DNA of 46,005 nucleotides, taken from assembly GCA_035491895.1 (NCBI GenBank), contig DATJJY010000123.1, positions 1 to 46,005 of the forward strand, written 5' to 3'. Below are positions 32,436-41,929 of this stretch, piece by piece. Every line of letters starts with the position of its first letter. Within the stretch, counting starts at the first letter, position 1. Position numbers and translations under genes: made by a program. A model generated the notes under the pieces. It was given only the letters and a program-made list of their open reading frames with translations. It did no database searches and was not told where the DNA came from. This DNA is from DASTHG01 sp035491895 (GTDB taxonomy: Bacteria; Gemmatimonadota; Gemmatimonadetes; Gemmatimonadales; GWC2-71-9).

Positions 32436-33688
32436 CGCTCCGCCCGCTGCCGCGTTCGCGGCTCGACCGCGTTGCGCCGCCGTTGTTGAACGGCTCGGCG
32501 CTCGTGGTGCTGGTCCCCGCGACCGATGACGCCGAATGGGCCGCGAAAGCGGCGTGGGGGGTAGCGCGTGCCGCCGCGGCGGGGGGCAGCGGCAAGCGGC
32601 GCGAGGTCGCGCTGGTCGATCTCTGCCTCGAAACACCGCTGCTGCACGCCGTCAAGCATGTCGCGGGGTCGCCGGGCATCACCGAAGCGTTCACGCACGA
32701 GACGCCGCTCAACGACGTCGCTCAGGACATCGACGGCGTCCATTTCTTGCCGGCCGGCATCCCTGAGTCGGACGCCATCCTGGTGCGGTCGGCCACGCGG
32801 TGGCGCCGACTGCAGGCGGGGTTCCGCAACGAAGGCGCGTTGCTCCTCGTCTGTCTCCCGGCCGATCACCTCGAGGAGCTCGGCGCCGATCCGGAAGGCG
32901 TCATCGCCCTGGCGCCGGGCGGCGTGGACCTGGGATCCACCGCCGGACGCGCCCTCCTCGCCGCCCGCGACCGCGGTGTCGAGCTGCTCGGCGTGGTGCG
33001 GGAGCGTTGGAGCACTGCGTCGCCCGTGGCACCGGCGACCGGCGCTCCCCGGATACGCCACGGCGTGATCGCGTTCGCGCTCGCGTGCACGGTCGTCGCC
33101 GCGCTCATCGTCGCGACCAACCGGCCGTCGGCCCCGACCGCGGCCGCGGCCGCGCAGGTGGCCCGGGAGAGATTCGGGACGGCGCGAGCGCCTGCCGCTC
33201 TCGAGCCGACGATTCCGCTGCCCATTCTGCCCGCGTCGGATTCGAGCGCCTGGATGCTGCAGCTCGCCGCGTACGGTGCGCCCAGTCGCGCCTTGAGCCA
33301 CGTCGACCGGCTCGTAGCCGGGGACCTCCCGGCGGTCGTGAGCCCGCTCACGCCGGATGTCTCGGGGGCGGTCTGGTACCGCGTCCTGGCCGGGACGTAT
33401 CGCACGCGCGAGGAAGCGACCGCGGCGCGGCGTACGCTCTGGCGGAAGGGCCTCGCCGCCCGTGGAGAGGGGACGCCGGTATTCGCCCCCTACTCCCTCG
33501 CCCTGGCGAAACCGGGCGACGCCGACCGGTTGCGCGCGGCCGGGTTTGCGGCGGTACGTTGGGGGGAGCGCGGTCCCGTGCTGGTAGGCGCCTTCGAGCA
33601 TCCCGAAGCGGCCAGCGTCACGATGACCGCGCTGCAGCACGCCGGCATCGCCGCCACACTCATCAAGCGAACGGATCGAACCCAATGA
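32432..33688 (+). CDS. ParA/CpsD-like membrane protein with SPOR domain(s)
   Basis: This 418-residue protein starts at a GTG. Residues 22-195 have the alternating strand-helix order of MinD/CpsD-type ATPases (ALVVLVPA, EVALVDLCLETPLLHAV, PGITEAFTHETPLNDVAQDIDGVHFLPAG), but no Walker A GKGGxGKT at the first loop. GGSGKR at 51-56 is misplaced and followed by the second strand. A membrane helix spans 211-229. The extracytoplasmic part has a SPOR domain (about 265-335: AWMLQLAAYGAPSRALSHVDRL, WYRVLAGTYRTREEATAARRTL) and a second, weaker repeat (about 347-415). It looks like a pseudo-ATPase scaffold tied to the septal wall. Its TGA overlaps the smc ATG (ATGA). Confidence 0.82.
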   Translation: MTLRPLPRSRLDRVAPPLLNGSALVVLVPATDDAEWAAKAAWGVARAAAAGGSGKRREVALVDLCLETPLLHAVKHVAGSPGITEAFTHETPLNDVAQDIDGVHFLPAGIPESDAILVRSATRWRRLQAGFRNEGALLLVCLPADHLEELGADPEGVIALAPGGVDLGSTAGRALLAARDRGVELLGVVRERWSTASPVAPATGAPRIRHGVIAFALACTVVAALIVATNRPSAPTAAAAAQVARERFGTARAPAALEPTIPLPILPASDSSAWMLQLAAYGAPSRALSHVDRLVAGDLPAVVSPLTPDVSGAVWYRVLAGTYRTREEATAARRTLWRKGLAARGEGTPVFAPYSLALAKPGDADRLRAAGFAAVRWGERGPVLVGAFEHPEAASVTMTALQHAGIAATLIKRTDRTQ

Positions 33689-36600
33689 GATTGAGCCGTC
33701 TCGAGCTGGTGGGCTTCAAGTCCTTCGCCGGATCGGTGGAGCTGCCGTTCGATCTCGGTGTCACCGCCATCGTGGGTCCCAACGGCTGCGGCAAGTCCAA
33801 CATCTCCGATGCGGTGCGCTGGGTGCTGGGCGAGCAATCGCCGCGCCTGCTGCGCGGCGGAAAGATGGAAGACGTGATCTTTCAAGGCTCGACCGGTCGT
33901 CGCCCGGTGAACGTCGCCGAAGTCTCGCTGGTGTTCGACAATTCCGACGGCACGCTGCCGATCGCATACCAGGAGGTCGTGATCACCCGGCGGTTGTCGC
34001 GCTCGGGTCAGAGCGACTACCTGTTGAATCGCTCTCCCGTGCGGTTGCGCGACATCCAGGACCTGCTGCGCGGCACCGGGCTCGGAGCGGACGCGGCCGT
34101 GGTGATGGAAGCGAAGATGATCGATGCGTTGTTGTCGGAGAAAGCCGAGGAGCGGCGCGCGCTGTTCGAAGAGGCGGCCGGCATCGGCTTGTATCGCAAC
34201 CGTAAGCAGAGCTACGAGCGCCGCCTGGAGGAGACGGCCGCCGATCTCGCGCGGCTGGAAGATCTGATCTCCGAGGTCCAGACCCAGGTGCGCAGTCTCG
34301 CGCGGCAGCGGGGCAAGGCGGAGCGATACGAGAAGATGGTCGAGGAGCGCTTCGGAGTCGCGATCACGCTGGTGCGACGCGAGCTCGAGGACCTCGATCT
34401 GGCGCTCGGGGCGCTCGGCGTCCGTACTCGCGAGCTCGCCGACGGCATGCCGGCTGCCCGGACGCGCTTCGAGGAAGCCGAAGGCGGACGGGAGACGCGT
34501 GTCCGGGAGCGCCACACCGCCGAGGCCCGCCGCACGGAAATGGAGCGGCAGCTGGGCGAGGCGAAGCTCGAAGCCGAGCGGCTGCAGAGCGACCTGGCCC
34601 TGGCGGCGGAGCGGCTGACGAACGCGGCCCAGCGCCGCGACCGGGCGCTCGACGAGCGCGCCGACCGCGACCGCAGAGCCAGCCAGGCGACCCGGGAGCG
34701 GGACACCGCGGAGAGCGAGCGCACCGAGGCGGAGCGCGAGCTGGCGGGGGTGAGCGCCGAGCTGGCGCGCCGCACCAGTCTGGAAGGGGAGGTCCGTGAT
34801 CGTCTCGGCAAACTGCGCGAGACGGTGCGCGGGCTCGAGACCGAACTGCAACAGGTGAGTGAAGCCGCGCGCACCCTCGAGATCGAGCGGGCGGCTCTCG
34901 AACGCGAGCGTGAGGAGCTGCGGCAGGCACTACACCAGGCCACCACCGATCGCACGACGCGTCAGCAGGCGGCGACCGCGGCGGAGCAGACGCTGAGCGG
35001 CGCGACCCGCTCCGCCGGCAGCGCGGCGCAGGAGGCGGTGCGGGCCGTCGAGGCGGTCCAGGTCGCCCGGCACCGGGTCGCGGCCCTCGAGGAGCAGGAG
35101 TTGACGGCGCACTCGGCCCGCCGCCAGGCGGAGAACGCGTGGTCCCAGATCTCGGCCCGGCACGATGCCCTGGTGGAGCTCGATCGCGGGCGCGTAGGGC
35201 TCGCCCCCGCGGCGCAGGCGCTGCTCGCCGATCGCGACCAGTTCGGCGACGCCGTGCTCGGGCCGCTCGCGGACTTCGTGCGCACCAGCCGTCGCGACGC
35301 CGAGCTGGCGGAGCGCCTGCTCGGCGAATGGCTGCACGCGGTGCTCGTCCGCGACCAGGCGGCCGCCGAAGCGATCCGTCAGTGGCATGCCACGGCCCAA
35401 CCCGGCCCGCTCGTGCTGTTGCCGTGCAGTCCCGGCCCGCGCATCGCCGCCGACGGGCACCCGTTGCGTGACGATCTCCGCGTCGATGGCCCAGCGGTGG
35501 CGTGGGTCCGCGCCCTGCTGACGGGCCACGAGGTGCTCGACGACGGCCGCACGCTGCGGCGCGCGAACGGCGCGATGTTCCTGGATGGTGGCTCCGCCGG
35601 CGCGGGGCCGCTGCAGCGCCGCGCCGAGCTCGAGACCCTGACGGCGGAGCTGGCCGAGGCGCTCGCGGCGCGGGATCGTACGCAGGCCACGCTCGACACG
35701 ACGCTCAAGGATCTCGAGGCCGCGCAGATGGCGCTGGCGGAGTCCGCGGAGGCCGCCGAGCGGCTGCGCGGCGAGGAGCTGGAATCGGGGGCGAAGAAGG
35801 GCGAGGCGGAGCGCGCGCTCACCCACGCGCGGCGCGATTTGGCCGATGCCGCGACCCAGGCAGAGCGTCTCAACCAGCGGTTGATCGACGTCGAGTCCCG
35901 GTTGCGCGCGCTGGAAGGCGAGCTGCGGGAGCGCGGCAAGTCCCGGCGGACCTGCGACGAGCTACTCGCCAACGAGCGCGCCGCCCTGGTCGCGGTCGAG
36001 ACCGAGCAGGAGCAGGCCCGCGAGCAGCGCGTGCACTGGCAGGTGGAAGCGGCACAAATGGAAGCGCGCCTGGGGGCGGCGCGCGAGCGCGCCGAGCGGG
36101 CGGGCGGCGAAGCCGATCAGGCCCGGCGCGATTCCACGGCCCTGGCGGAGGAAGTGGCCCAGATCGACGCGACGAGCGCGGAGCTCCTGCGGCAGCGCGC
36201 CCAGTGGCAGGACGCGCTCCAGGAGCGCAAGCTGGCCCTCGCTGAGCTCGAGACGGCGACGCGCGATGCCGCGACCGCGGTGACGCACGCCGAGACCGCG
36301 GTGGCGGCCGCCGAGGCTGGCGTCGAGACAGCCCGCAGCGCGCTGACCACGTTGAGCGACGAGGAGCACCGTCTCGCCGTGGAGCGCACCGAGCTCGAGG
36401 GACGCAAACGCGCCACCGCCGAGCGTGTCGAAGCGGAGTGGCGCAAGCCGCTCGCCCAGCTGCTGCGCGACGCGCCCGACGTCGCCGGCGACCTGGAGTG
36501 GCTGCGGTCGGAAAACGAGCGGCTGCGCGGCGCGATCGATGCCGTCGGCCCGGTGAACGCCCTCGCCGTCGAGGAGCATGCGGAAGAAACCAAGCGGCTC

Positions 36601-37152
36601 GAGTTCCTCATGACACAGCGCGACGACCTGGTCTCCGCGCGCTCCTCGCTGCAGCAGGCGGCGCGCGAGATCGACCAGACGGCCAAGGCGCTGTTCCTGG
36701 AGTCATTCGGCAAGGTGCGCGAGAACTTCCGCACCGTCTTTCAAACGCTGTTCGGCGGCGGCGAATGCGATGTGCGGCTCGCCAACGAAGACGAGCCGCT
36801 CGAGAGCGAGATCGAGATCCACGCGGCGCCGCGCGGCAAGCGCACCCAGCGCATCCATCTGCTCTCTTCCGGAGAGCGGACGCTCGTCGCCGTGTCGCTC
36901 CTGTTCGCGATCTTCCTCGCCTGCCCCAGCCCGTTCTGCCTGCTCGACGAGGTGGATGCGCCGCTCGACGACGCCAATGTGGGGCGCTATGTCCGGCTCC
37001 TGGCGGAGTTCAAGAGCCAGACGCAGTTCATCGTCATCACGCACAACCCGCGAACCATGCAGGCCGCCGACGCCGTGTACGGCGTGACGATGCAGGAGCC
37101 CGGCGTCTCGACCATCGTCGGCGTGCGCCTCGGGCAGCTCGCCACCGCCTGA
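33685..37152 (+). CDS. smc: chromosome segregation protein SMC
   Basis: This 1155-residue SMC has Walker A GPNGCGKSN at 31-39 in the N-terminal head. A long coiled coil follows (about 165-500), with a hinge around 505-640 (FGDAVLGPLADFVRTSRRDAELAERLLG, PGPLVLLPC), a second coiled coil (about 640-930) and the C-terminal head. Walker B is CLLDEVDAPLDD. The ABC signature reads LSSGER at 1060-1065, with Ser where the usual form has Gly. SMC compacts and segregates the chromosome; its partners ScpA and ScpB are not in the window. It is translationally coupled to the SPOR protein upstream. Confidence 0.96.
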   Translation: MRLSRLELVGFKSFAGSVELPFDLGVTAIVGPNGCGKSNISDAVRWVLGEQSPRLLRGGKMEDVIFQGSTGRRPVNVAEVSLVFDNSDGTLPIAYQEVVITRRLSRSGQSDYLLNRSPVRLRDIQDLLRGTGLGADAAVVMEAKMIDALLSEKAEERRALFEEAAGIGLYRNRKQSYERRLEETAADLARLEDLISEVQTQVRSLARQRGKAERYEKMVEERFGVAITLVRRELEDLDLALGALGVRTRELADGMPAARTRFEEAEGGRETRVRERHTAEARRTEMERQLGEAKLEAERLQSDLALAAERLTNAAQRRDRALDERADRDRRASQATRERDTAESERTEAERELAGVSAELARRTSLEGEVRDRLGKLRETVRGLETELQQVSEAARTLEIERAALEREREELRQALHQATTDRTTRQQAATAAEQTLSGATRSAGSAAQEAVRAVEAVQVARHRVAALEEQELTAHSARRQAENAWSQISARHDALVELDRGRVGLAPAAQALLADRDQFGDAVLGPLADFVRTSRRDAELAERLLGEWLHAVLVRDQAAAEAIRQWHATAQPGPLVLLPCSPGPRIAADGHPLRDDLRVDGPAVAWVRALLTGHEVLDDGRTLRRANGAMFLDGGSAGAGPLQRRAELETLTAELAEALAARDRTQATLDTTLKDLEAAQMALAESAEAAERLRGEELESGAKKGEAERALTHARRDLADAATQAERLNQRLIDVESRLRALEGELRERGKSRRTCDELLANERAALVAVETEQEQAREQRVHWQVEAAQMEARLGAARERAERAGGEADQARRDSTALAEEVAQIDATSAELLRQRAQWQDALQERKLALAELETATRDAATAVTHAETAVAAAEAGVETARSALTTLSDEEHRLAVERTELEGRKRATAERVEAEWRKPLAQLLRDAPDVAGDLEWLRSENERLRGAIDAVGPVNALAVEEHAEETKRLEFLMTQRDDLVSARSSLQQAAREIDQTAKALFLESFGKVRENFRTVFQTLFGGGECDVRLANEDEPLESEIEIHAAPRGKRTQRIHLLSSGERTLVAVSLLFAIFLACPSPFCLLDEVDAPLDDANVGRYVRLLAEFKSQTQFIVITHNPRTMQAADAVYGVTMQEPGVSTIVGVRLGQLATA

Positions 37153-37159
37153 CCTCCCC

Positions 37160-39448
37160 ATGCCCCGGAGTCGCCGGGCTCCTGGATCTCTCGGGTCCTG
37201 GGCCGCCGCCCTCTTCGCCCTCGGCATCCCGGGGGCGCTGACCGCCCAACGGCCGGCCATCTCGGCACCGCTCGCCCGGGCTGTCAGTACCGGTCGCGAC
37301 ACCTCGTTTACCGTCTGGTTCTTCGTGCGCAGCGATATCCCGCTCGATCAGGCCAGCCAGCGCCTGCGGGATGCGGGTGCGGTTCCCCGCGTCACGAGCC
37401 GTTGGCTCCACGCCGTCAGCGCGCTCGCTCCCACACAAACCCTCGCAGCGTTGGGCCGGGAGCGTTGGCTCCGACGCATACAGCCCCTGGGACGCTGGCG
37501 CCATGCGGCGAGCCGTGGCCTGGTCGACGAGTGGGTCGTCCGCGCGCCCGACACCTGCGCGGCGGGCGGCGACCCGACGTATGGACCATCCGAGATGCCG
37601 TACCGCCAGCTGCACCTGCGGCCGCTGGCCGATGCAGGCGTGAACGGCGCCGGGGTCCGCATCGCCATCCTCGACGCCGGGTTCAATACCCTCGACCCCG
37701 GCTTCGCCGGCGTGACGGTGACGGCGCAGCACGATTTCGTGTTCGGCGACACGGTAGTGCGCGACCAGCCGAACGACCAACCCGGCGCGCAGTTCCACGG
37801 GACGGCGGTCTGGTCGCTGTTCGCGGGTTTCGTTCCCGGGCGCCTCGTGGGGATCGCGCGCGGCGCGAGCTACCTCCTCGCGAAGACCGAGGATATCCGC
37901 TCGGAGACGCGGGTCGAGGAAGACAACTACGTCGCCGCGCTGGAATGGGCCGATTCGATCGGCGTCGACATCGTGTCGTCCAGCCTCGGGTACCTGTCGT
38001 TCGACAACGGCTTCAGCTACACGCCCGCACAATTGAACGGCGACGTTGCCGTCACCTCCGTCGCGGCCGATTCGGCCGCGGCCCGCGGCATTCTCGTCGT
38101 GACCGCCGCGGGCAACGGCGGTCCCGGATTTCGAACGCTCGTCACGCCGGGCGACGCGCACTCGGTCATCACGGCGGGCGCCGAGGATTCGCTCGGCTCG
38201 ATCACCGGTTTCTCGTCCCGCGGGCCCACCGCCGATGGGCGGCTCAAACCCGACCTCACGGCACCCGGCCTCGATGTCTGCGCAGACGCCAACGGCTCCC
38301 TCGGCCGGCTGGCGGGGACTTCATTCGCGACGCCACTCCTCGCCGCCTCGGCGGCCCTCGTGAAGCAGCTGCACCCTACGCTCGGCCCACTCGCATTGCG
38401 TGACGCAATGCGGGCGCAGGGATCGCGTCGGGCGACGCCGGATTCGATCGGCGGGTGGGGGCATCCCGACGTCAGCGCCGCGGCGATGTTCGCCGGCGGG
38501 GTGACGCCGCTGGCGCCGCTCCCTCCCAGCCTCCTTTCGATCACGCCGGATTTCGCCTGGTCGGTCGGTGCGATCCCGGGATTCGCTCAGCCGGTCCACT
38601 ACCGCCTCCGGATCGCACGCGACTCGACGTTCGCCACGGCAACGGTCGATACGCAGCTCGACGTCGCGCAATTCCCGCTGCGCCAGCCGCAGAAGCCGGG
38701 AGCGCCCCTCTTCTGGCGCGTCGAAGCAATCAGCGCGACGGCGGAATCGGCGTCGACCGGCGTCGTAGGGCCGATCGCGGTCCCCGCCTGGGCCCGGCTC
38801 ACGTCGCTGGCGGACTCCGCCGGATCGGCGACCCCCGATACGCAGCCGACGTTCACCTGGTCGCCCGCCGCGGTCGCGAGCCCGCCGGGGCCGCTCCACT
38901 ACGATGTGTTCGTGTTCCGCAGCAACGTCCCGATACCGATATTCGGCGCTGGGGGACTCAGCGACAGCGTGTTCCAGATCCCGAAAGCACTGGAACGGAA
39001 CGCGACCTATCGCTGGGAGCTAATCGTGCACGCGGGGGCGGACACCTCGCTCATCGCCGCGCCCCGGCCGTTCGTCATTCTCGAAGCGGGTGCGCCGCCG
39101 GCGACGCTCCTGTATCAGAATTTCCCCAATCCATTCCCATCGGCGACACAAGCGGCGACGTGTATCTGGTTCGACCTCGCAACACCGAGCCAGGTCGAGC
39201 TCGAGGTCCTCACGCTGCGCGGCGGCGTTGTGCGCCACATCCTGCCGAACGCGAGCGTGCCCGCGATACTCTCGCCCGGCCGCTACGGTCGGGGCGCGGC
39301 GGGAGGCAGCCTGTGCGACGCCCGATTCACCTGGGACGGCCGCGCCGACGACGGAGAATGGCTCCCCGCGGGTGTCTACCTGTACAAGTTGAAGGCGGGA
39401 AGCCTTATTCAGTTCAAACGACTCGTCTACCTCGGAAGGACGCACTGA
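37160..39448 (+). CDS. secreted subtilisin-like protease (S8) with type IX-like C-terminal domain
   Basis: This 762-residue protein has a signal peptide (WAAALFALGIPGALTAQ). A propeptide-like region (50-110) is followed by an S8 catalytic domain with D172 (AILDAG), H213 (FHGTAVWS), N319 (AAGNGGPG) and S388 (GTSFATP). Fibronectin-like strands fill about 455-640. The C-terminal 110 residues (YQNFPNPFP, then WDGRADDGEWLPAGVYLYKLKAG) match the FlgD-Ig/Por-secretion-like domain that ends many exported proteins in the FCB group. It begins 7 nt after the smc stop. The C-terminal resemblance does not prove type IX export, since no T9SS gene is here. Confidence 0.92.
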   Translation: MPRSRRAPGSLGSWAAALFALGIPGALTAQRPAISAPLARAVSTGRDTSFTVWFFVRSDIPLDQASQRLRDAGAVPRVTSRWLHAVSALAPTQTLAALGRERWLRRIQPLGRWRHAASRGLVDEWVVRAPDTCAAGGDPTYGPSEMPYRQLHLRPLADAGVNGAGVRIAILDAGFNTLDPGFAGVTVTAQHDFVFGDTVVRDQPNDQPGAQFHGTAVWSLFAGFVPGRLVGIARGASYLLAKTEDIRSETRVEEDNYVAALEWADSIGVDIVSSSLGYLSFDNGFSYTPAQLNGDVAVTSVAADSAAARGILVVTAAGNGGPGFRTLVTPGDAHSVITAGAEDSLGSITGFSSRGPTADGRLKPDLTAPGLDVCADANGSLGRLAGTSFATPLLAASAALVKQLHPTLGPLALRDAMRAQGSRRATPDSIGGWGHPDVSAAAMFAGGVTPLAPLPPSLLSITPDFAWSVGAIPGFAQPVHYRLRIARDSTFATATVDTQLDVAQFPLRQPQKPGAPLFWRVEAISATAESASTGVVGPIAVPAWARLTSLADSAGSATPDTQPTFTWSPAAVASPPGPLHYDVFVFRSNVPIPIFGAGGLSDSVFQIPKALERNATYRWELIVHAGADTSLIAAPRPFVILEAGAPPATLLYQNFPNPFPSATQAATCIWFDLATPSQVELEVLTLRGGVVRHILPNASVPAILSPGRYGRGAAGGSLCDARFTWDGRADDGEWLPAGVYLYKLKAGSLIQFKRLVYLGRTH

Positions 39449-39452
39449 CCCC

Positions 39453-40211
39453 GTGGAGCTGATTACCGTCGGCACCGGCACCGTGGCCCCTTCGGCCCGG
39501 CGATCCTCCGCCGCGCACTTCGTGCGCCGCGGAGACGTGCAATTGCTGCTCGACTGCGGCCCGGGAACGCTGCACCGCCTCGCGGCGTTTTCGATTCCGT
39601 GGCCGTCGATCACGCACGTCGCCCTGACCCACTTTCATCCCGACCACTTCGCGGATCTGCCGATGCTCGTGTACGCCCTCAAGTACACGACGCGCCCGCC
39701 GCGTGAAGACCCGCTCGTGATTCTCGGTCCGCGCGGTGTGGTCCGCCTCATGCGCTCGCTCGCGGAAGGCTACGGCCCCTGGCTGCTCGACCCGGGCTTT
39801 CCCATCGTCATCATGGACGTGCAGCCCGGCGAGCCATTCCCGCTCGACGGCGATCTCGCCCTGGAAGCGTTCCCCGTGCCGCACACGGAGGAGAGCGTGG
39901 CGCTGAGCCTGACGGCTCCCGAAGGCCGGTTGGTGTATACCGGAGACACGGGGCCGTCGGAGGAGCTGGCCCGGTGGGCCAAAGGCTGCAGCCTATTGCT
40001 CGCGGAATGCTCGCTGCCCGAATCGATGGCGCTGGACATCCACCTGACGCCCGAACGGGCCGGCGAGCTGGCCCAGGCGGCCGGAGCGAAGCGGCTCGTC
40101 TTGACGCACCTTTATCCCCCCGTCGAAACGCCTGATCCGGCGCTCGGCGCGGCGACCCGGTACACCGGCCCGGTGACCGTGGCGACCGATGGGGAGCGAT
40201 TCACCATCTGA
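39453..40211 (+). CDS. MBL-fold hydrolase, RNase Z-like
   Basis: This 252-residue metallo-beta-lactamase-fold protein starts at a GTG. LTHFHPDHFADLP is the HxHxDH zinc motif; VPHTEESVAL, YTGDTGPSEEL and LTHLYPP supply the remaining ligands. VGTGTVAPSARRSSAAHFVRRGDVQLLLDCGPG is the N-terminus shared by RNase Z and its relatives. The exosite helix typical of tRNase Z is not evident, so the substrate is open: tRNA 3' processing, phosphodiesters or another ester. It lies 4 nt after the subtilase and just before the DAHP synthase gene. Confidence 0.88.
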   Translation: MELITVGTGTVAPSARRSSAAHFVRRGDVQLLLDCGPGTLHRLAAFSIPWPSITHVALTHFHPDHFADLPMLVYALKYTTRPPREDPLVILGPRGVVRLMRSLAEGYGPWLLDPGFPIVIMDVQPGEPFPLDGDLALEAFPVPHTEESVALSLTAPEGRLVYTGDTGPSEELARWAKGCSLLLAECSLPESMALDIHLTPERAGELAQAAGAKRLVLTHLYPPVETPDPALGAATRYTGPVTVATDGERFTI

Positions 40212-40226
40212 TGAGGGGATGACGTC

Positions 40227-41267
40227 GTGCTGATCGTGATGCGCCACGGAGCGAGCGAGGAAGAGATCCAGCGGGTCATGACGGTGATCCGCGAGATGGG
40301 GTACCAGGCGCGCCCCATGCCCGGCACGCAACGCACCGCCGTGGGACTCGTCGGCAACGACGGTCGGGTCGACTCGTCCCGCCTCGAGGGGCTCGCCGGC
40401 GTCCAGGAAGTGATCCACGTCTCCCAGCCGTACAAGCAGGTGAGCCGTGAGTGGAAGCCGGAGAACAGCGTCGTACGGCTTCCGGGAGGCGTGTCCCTCG
40501 GCGGCTCGGACGTCGTCGTCATGGCGGGACCGTGCTCCGTGGAGTCGGAGGCACAGCTCATCCAGGCCGCCCGTCACGTGCGCGAAGCGGGCGCTGTGAT
40601 CCTGCGCGGCGGCGCATTCAAGCCCCGCACATCGCCGTATTCGTTTCAGGGACTCGGCCGGCCCGCCCTGAAGCTGCTCGCGAAGGCGCGCGAGGAGACG
40701 GGACTCCTGATCTGCACCGAGGCGATCGACGTCGAGGGCGTCGGGTGGGTCTCCGAAGTGGCGGACATCATTCAGATCGGCGCCCGCAACATGCAGAACT
40801 TTTCGCTGCTGCGGGCGGCGGGGCGCGCGGGGAAGCCGGTGCTCCTGAAACGCGGCATCTCGGCGACGATCACCGAGCTATTGCTCTCCGCCGAATACCT
40901 GCTCGCCGAGGGCAATCAGGACGTGATCCTGTGCGAGCGCGGCATCCGCGGCTTCGACAACACAACGCGCAACGTCTTCGACCTGGCCGCGATTCCCGTC
41001 GTGCAGAAGCTGTCGCACCTCCCGATCATCGCGGATCCGTCGCACGCGACGGGGCTGCGCGACAAGGTCATCCCGATGGCCCGGGCAGCGGTCGCGGCGG
41101 GCGCCGATGGGCTGATCGTCGAGGTGCACCCCGACCCCGAGTCGGCGAAGTCGGACGGAGCCCAGTCGCTCTTCCCCGAGCAGTTCGCCCAGCTGATGCG
41201 TGAAGTACGGGTGATCGCCGAGGTCATCGGGCGGCGGGTCGCCGAGCCGACGGCGGTGGGGGCGTGA
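40227..41267 (+). CDS. aroF: 3-deoxy-7-phosphoheptulonate (DAHP) synthase, class I beta
   Basis: This 346-residue enzyme starts at a GTG. An N-terminal ferredoxin-like regulatory domain (about 1-75: MRHGASEEEIQRVMTVIREMGYQARPM) precedes the TIM barrel: VVVMAGPCSVESEAQL, LRGGAFKPRTSPYSFQGLG, IGARNMQNFSLL, VLLKRGISATI, ICERGIRGFDN in near form, and IADPSHATGLRDKV. It condenses phosphoenolpyruvate and erythrose 4-phosphate, the first step of the shikimate pathway. The extra domain is the allosteric site for aromatic amino acids in Thermotoga-type enzymes. Its TGA is interlocked with the lolA start (GTGATG). Confidence 0.96.
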   Translation: MLIVMRHGASEEEIQRVMTVIREMGYQARPMPGTQRTAVGLVGNDGRVDSSRLEGLAGVQEVIHVSQPYKQVSREWKPENSVVRLPGGVSLGGSDVVVMAGPCSVESEAQLIQAARHVREAGAVILRGGAFKPRTSPYSFQGLGRPALKLLAKAREETGLLICTEAIDVEGVGWVSEVADIIQIGARNMQNFSLLRAAGRAGKPVLLKRGISATITELLLSAEYLLAEGNQDVILCERGIRGFDNTTRNVFDLAAIPVVQKLSHLPIIADPSHATGLRDKVIPMARAAVAAGADGLIVEVHPDPESAKSDGAQSLFPEQFAQLMREVRVIAEVIGRRVAEPTAVGA

Positions 41268-41929
41268 TGGGCGGACGCGCGGCGATACTCTGCGCGGCGG
41301 TGGTCTTGACCGGCCGACCGGTCGACCGCCCGACCGCCCAGGATCCGTGGACCGCGCTGGATCACGCGAGCGCAGTCTACCAGACAGTGCAGACGATCTC
41401 GGCCGATTTCGTGCAGGTGATCGAGAACCCGATGGTCGGGCCCCCCGACACCACGCGCGGCCGGTTGTATCAGCGGCGCCCCAGCCGGTTCGCGATGCGG
41501 TTCAGCGTGCCGCCGAGTGATCGCATCGTGGCCGACGGGAAGTACCTCTGGCTCTACACGCCGAGCACCACGCCGGGTCAGGTGATCCGGAGCCGCATCC
41601 CCGAAACCGGGACCACTGGACCGAATCTCATCGGCCAGTTCGTGGAACGTCCCCGCGAGCGGTACACGGCGCGATACGTGCGGGCGGACTCGATGGCCGG
41701 CGGGCGGATGGACGTAGTGGCGCTCACGCCGCGCGACTCGACGCTCGCTTACTCCGGCGCGACGGTGTGGGTGGGACGCAACGACGGTCTCGTGCATCGT
41801 CTCGACATCAACGAGTCCGGCGGTCAGGTGCGGCGGGTGTGGTTATCTCACCTGCAGCTCAACATCCAGGTCCCGGCGGCCGAATTCAGCTTCGCCCCGC
41901 CGAAGGGCGTTCAGGTCGTCAACCAGTAG
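41267..41929 (+). CDS. lolA: outer-membrane lipoprotein carrier LolA-like
   Basis: This protein of about 220 residues starts at the ATG at 41267; an in-frame GTG lies 3 nt upstream. A short signal peptide (AAILCAAVVLTG) is followed by the LolA fold: YQTVQTISADFVQVIENP, GRLYQRRPSRFAMRFSVPPSDRIVADGKYLWLYTP, and the C-terminal EFSFAPPKGVQVVNQ. LolA carries lipoproteins through the periplasm to the outer membrane, which fits the many lipoproteins in this window. LolB and LolCDE are not here. The end overlaps the opposite-strand gene by 11 nt. Confidence 0.88.
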   Translation: MGGRAAILCAAVVLTGRPVDRPTAQDPWTALDHASAVYQTVQTISADFVQVIENPMVGPPDTTRGRLYQRRPSRFAMRFSVPPSDRIVADGKYLWLYTPSTTPGQVIRSRIPETGTTGPNLIGQFVERPRERYTARYVRADSMAGGRMDVVALTPRDSTLAYSGATVWVGRNDGLVHRLDINESGGQVRRVWLSHLQLNIQVPAAEFSFAPPKGVQVVNQ

